Source of the DNA: Chlorops oryzae
Taxonomy: Eukaryota > Arthropoda > Insecta > Diptera > Chloropidae
Length of the DNA stretch: 64,000 bases
Reading direction: 5' to 3'
Assembly: GCA_020466095.1 (NCBI GenBank)
Contig: CM035808.1
Coordinates: 2,896,690-2,960,689 of the forward strand
Below, one piece after another: positions 63,001 through 64,000 of the stretch. Under the pieces are notes generated by a model. It did not search any database and had not been told where the DNA came from. It saw only the letters and a program-made list of their open reading frames with translations. Each line of letters opens with the position of its first letter. Positions within the stretch are counted from its first letter, which is position 1. Made by a program: the position numbers and the translations under genes.

Positions 63001-63179
63001 ATTATTTATTAAAAATCTAAAATTTTTCAGGCATTTGTATAATATCTGGCACTGGATTCGGGCAGCAACCCGGAACGTATCATTTCCGTAGCACGATTTT
63101 ACTCGAAACTGAGAAATTGAAAATTGTAATGCAGAAATTCAAAGAATTCCATGCCAATTTTATGCAGCAGTATAAGTAA
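60027..63179 (+). CDS. Alanine aminotransferase, copy 2
   Basis: Tandem paralogue of the gene at 44145 with the same reaction and splice pattern. Exons: 60027-60338, 60402-60491, 61719-61981, 62052-62617, 62713-62971, 63031-63179, about 545 residues. The basic, Ser-rich leader ([19 protein letters not shown] and onward) suggests mitochondrial import; there is a later in-frame Met near MGTGKSNEK. Motifs: [28 protein letters not shown] lysine K363 in [33 protein letters not shown]. One codon longer than copy 1 in exon 3 (DCGVPADW against DCIPSDW). An extra G near 62337 (TTGGTTAATC) breaks the frame; removing it restores NRLLIMADEV. Introns are short apart from intron 2, which contains a mariner relic. 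Whether both copies are expressed cannot be told. Confidence 0.92.
60800..61581 (-). mobile_element. Mariner element, internally deleted (782 bp)
   Basis: Inverted ends ACAGGTTGGCTGATAAGTCC/GGACTTATCAGCCAACCTGT are flanked by TA on both sides. Full mariners are about 1.3 kb; this one lacks roughly 0.5 kb from the middle. It lies in ALT copy 2 intron 2, in opposite orientation to the gene. Confidence 0.9.
60868..61377 (-). pseudogene. Mariner transposase fragment
   Basis: The N-terminal helix-turn-helix region is readable ([43 protein letters not shown]). Soon after [19 protein letters not shown] the frame jumps to the C-terminal tail [20 protein letters not shown]. Nearly the whole DD34D catalytic core is deleted. 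Upstream, an eight-A run after ATGG puts the natural start out of frame by one base. It is inactive as a transposase. Confidence 0.9.
62325..62345 (+). other. Single-base insertion in ALT copy 2 exon 4
   Basis: CGTTTGGTTAATCATGGCT ends the raw frame at ...KNRLVNHG. Dropping one G gives NRLLIMADEV, which aligns with [10 protein letters not shown] of copy 1 without a gap and makes exon 4 565 bases in both genes. Confidence 0.9.
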
Positions 63180-64000
63180 ATTCAAATTCTACTTTGGAAG
63201 TATGAGAAACTTTTCTGTTAAAATAGAAATTTGAAATATAAATTTTTATACATTTTTGAAAATTAATTTGGTTTTTTTACTTTTGTTCCAATGGATGGAA
63301 ATTCCGCAGGTTCGTTGGATTGAACGTGCAATTCTCATTTAAATATTTTACTGAGTTTCCGTAAGAATCCTTTGAGGTCTCATTGAATTTAGCAATAGCT
63401 TAAGGGCATGGTTTTAAAAAATTTTTGGGTTTTTTTTTTTATTTTTTTTTCTGAATGTACAACATTTCAAGAGTATTGTGTAAAAATTCCAAGTAAATCG
63501 TACTAAAACTAAAGGAGATACAGCGATTCAAATGAGTGGACCTTAGTGTAAAAAGTGTAGAAAAAATCGATTTTGTGGAAAACGACTTTTTTGAAGTCAG
63601 TGAACACGATGCTGCAAAATCTACTTGACCGATCGTTTTAAAATTTTTTTTCAATTATTATACACATAAATCAACAGGTATCGCCGTGGCCCTTTTTTTT
63701 TTTTTTTTTTTTTTTCCTATTTTAAAATAATAAAGTAACCTCAATTTTTAAGCGAAAATCGCGTTTTTGACTTCAAAACGCTACCAAAAAAAAAAAAAAA
63801 ATTATTAAAAAAAATAGGGCCACGGCGATACCTCGGGATACAAATTACCTTTTAAAAACATGTTTCCTTTTTTTTGTCAGATGAACCGCTAACCTCTAAT
63901 CATGTTCACGGCAAACCAACTTATTTTCGAGGAGCCTCCGGAGAATCGATACCACGTATTTATCTATCGATAATTTCAATTTTTTTTTTTTCCCAAATAC
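63180..64000. other. 3' flank of ALT copy 2
   Basis: AT-rich with long T and A runs. The only structured element is the hairpin 63676-63833. AATAAA at 63729 lies inside that hairpin. The last 50 bases contain TATCGATA again. No gene is seen. Confidence 0.5.
63676..63833. repeat. 158 bp inverted repeat
   Basis: AGGTATCGCCGTGGCCC is mirrored by GGGCCACGGCGATACCT, enclosing poly-T and poly-A runs that themselves pair. Probably a short MITE; no target duplication is clear. Confidence 0.7.

Overview
This 64 kb window is AT-rich nuclear DNA of an insect, most likely a higher dipteran (tephritid-like fly; the species is inferred). The evidence is GT-AG introns, a megalin (mgl/LRP2) gene, a Piwi-clade Argonaute closest to fly Piwi, and two alanine aminotransferase (ALT) genes. 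Most remaining DNA is made of small transposon derivatives with inverted ends.

Layout: 1-8285 has no gene I can support and is probably the large 5' intron of megalin. 8286-24020 (+) holds eleven megalin exons, from the first LDLa cluster to the stop; the signal-peptide exon is not seen. 24021-27856 is intergenic, with three inverted-repeat elements, one carrying a MADF-domain remnant. 27857-30871 (+) is piwi, with one small 5' exon and one long exon. 30872-44144 is intergenic: a 2.2 kb block duplicated in direct orientation (33733-35884 and 40549-42712), CGATA-rich DNA, and a 1.3 kb GATGGT-type repeat. 44145-57115 (+) is ALT copy 1, six coding exons with a 7.4 kb transposon-filled first intron. 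60027-63179 (+) is ALT copy 2, with the same splice pattern but compact and with a mariner relic in intron 2.

Each of the four genes carries exactly one single-nucleotide indel that breaks the frame (near 13111, 29444, 55578 and 62337). The flanking protein is otherwise intact, with good splice sites and catalytic residues. This looks like uncorrected base errors in a long-read assembly rather than four pseudogenes. The two direct duplications also differ mainly by 1-2 base indels, so haplotype or assembly artefacts must be considered.

The genes do not form a pathway: megalin is an endocytic receptor, Piwi silences transposons with piRNAs in the germline nucleus, and ALT interconverts alanine and glutamate carbon. 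The most interesting points are the duplicated block whose paired non-coding exons may be the ALT copy 1 leader, the intron-poor piwi beside megalin, a close inverted pair of 740 bp TTAA-flanked elements bracketing most ALT copy 1 exons, patchy conversion between the ALT copies, and a repeat family with a 26 bp CRE-like palindrome.
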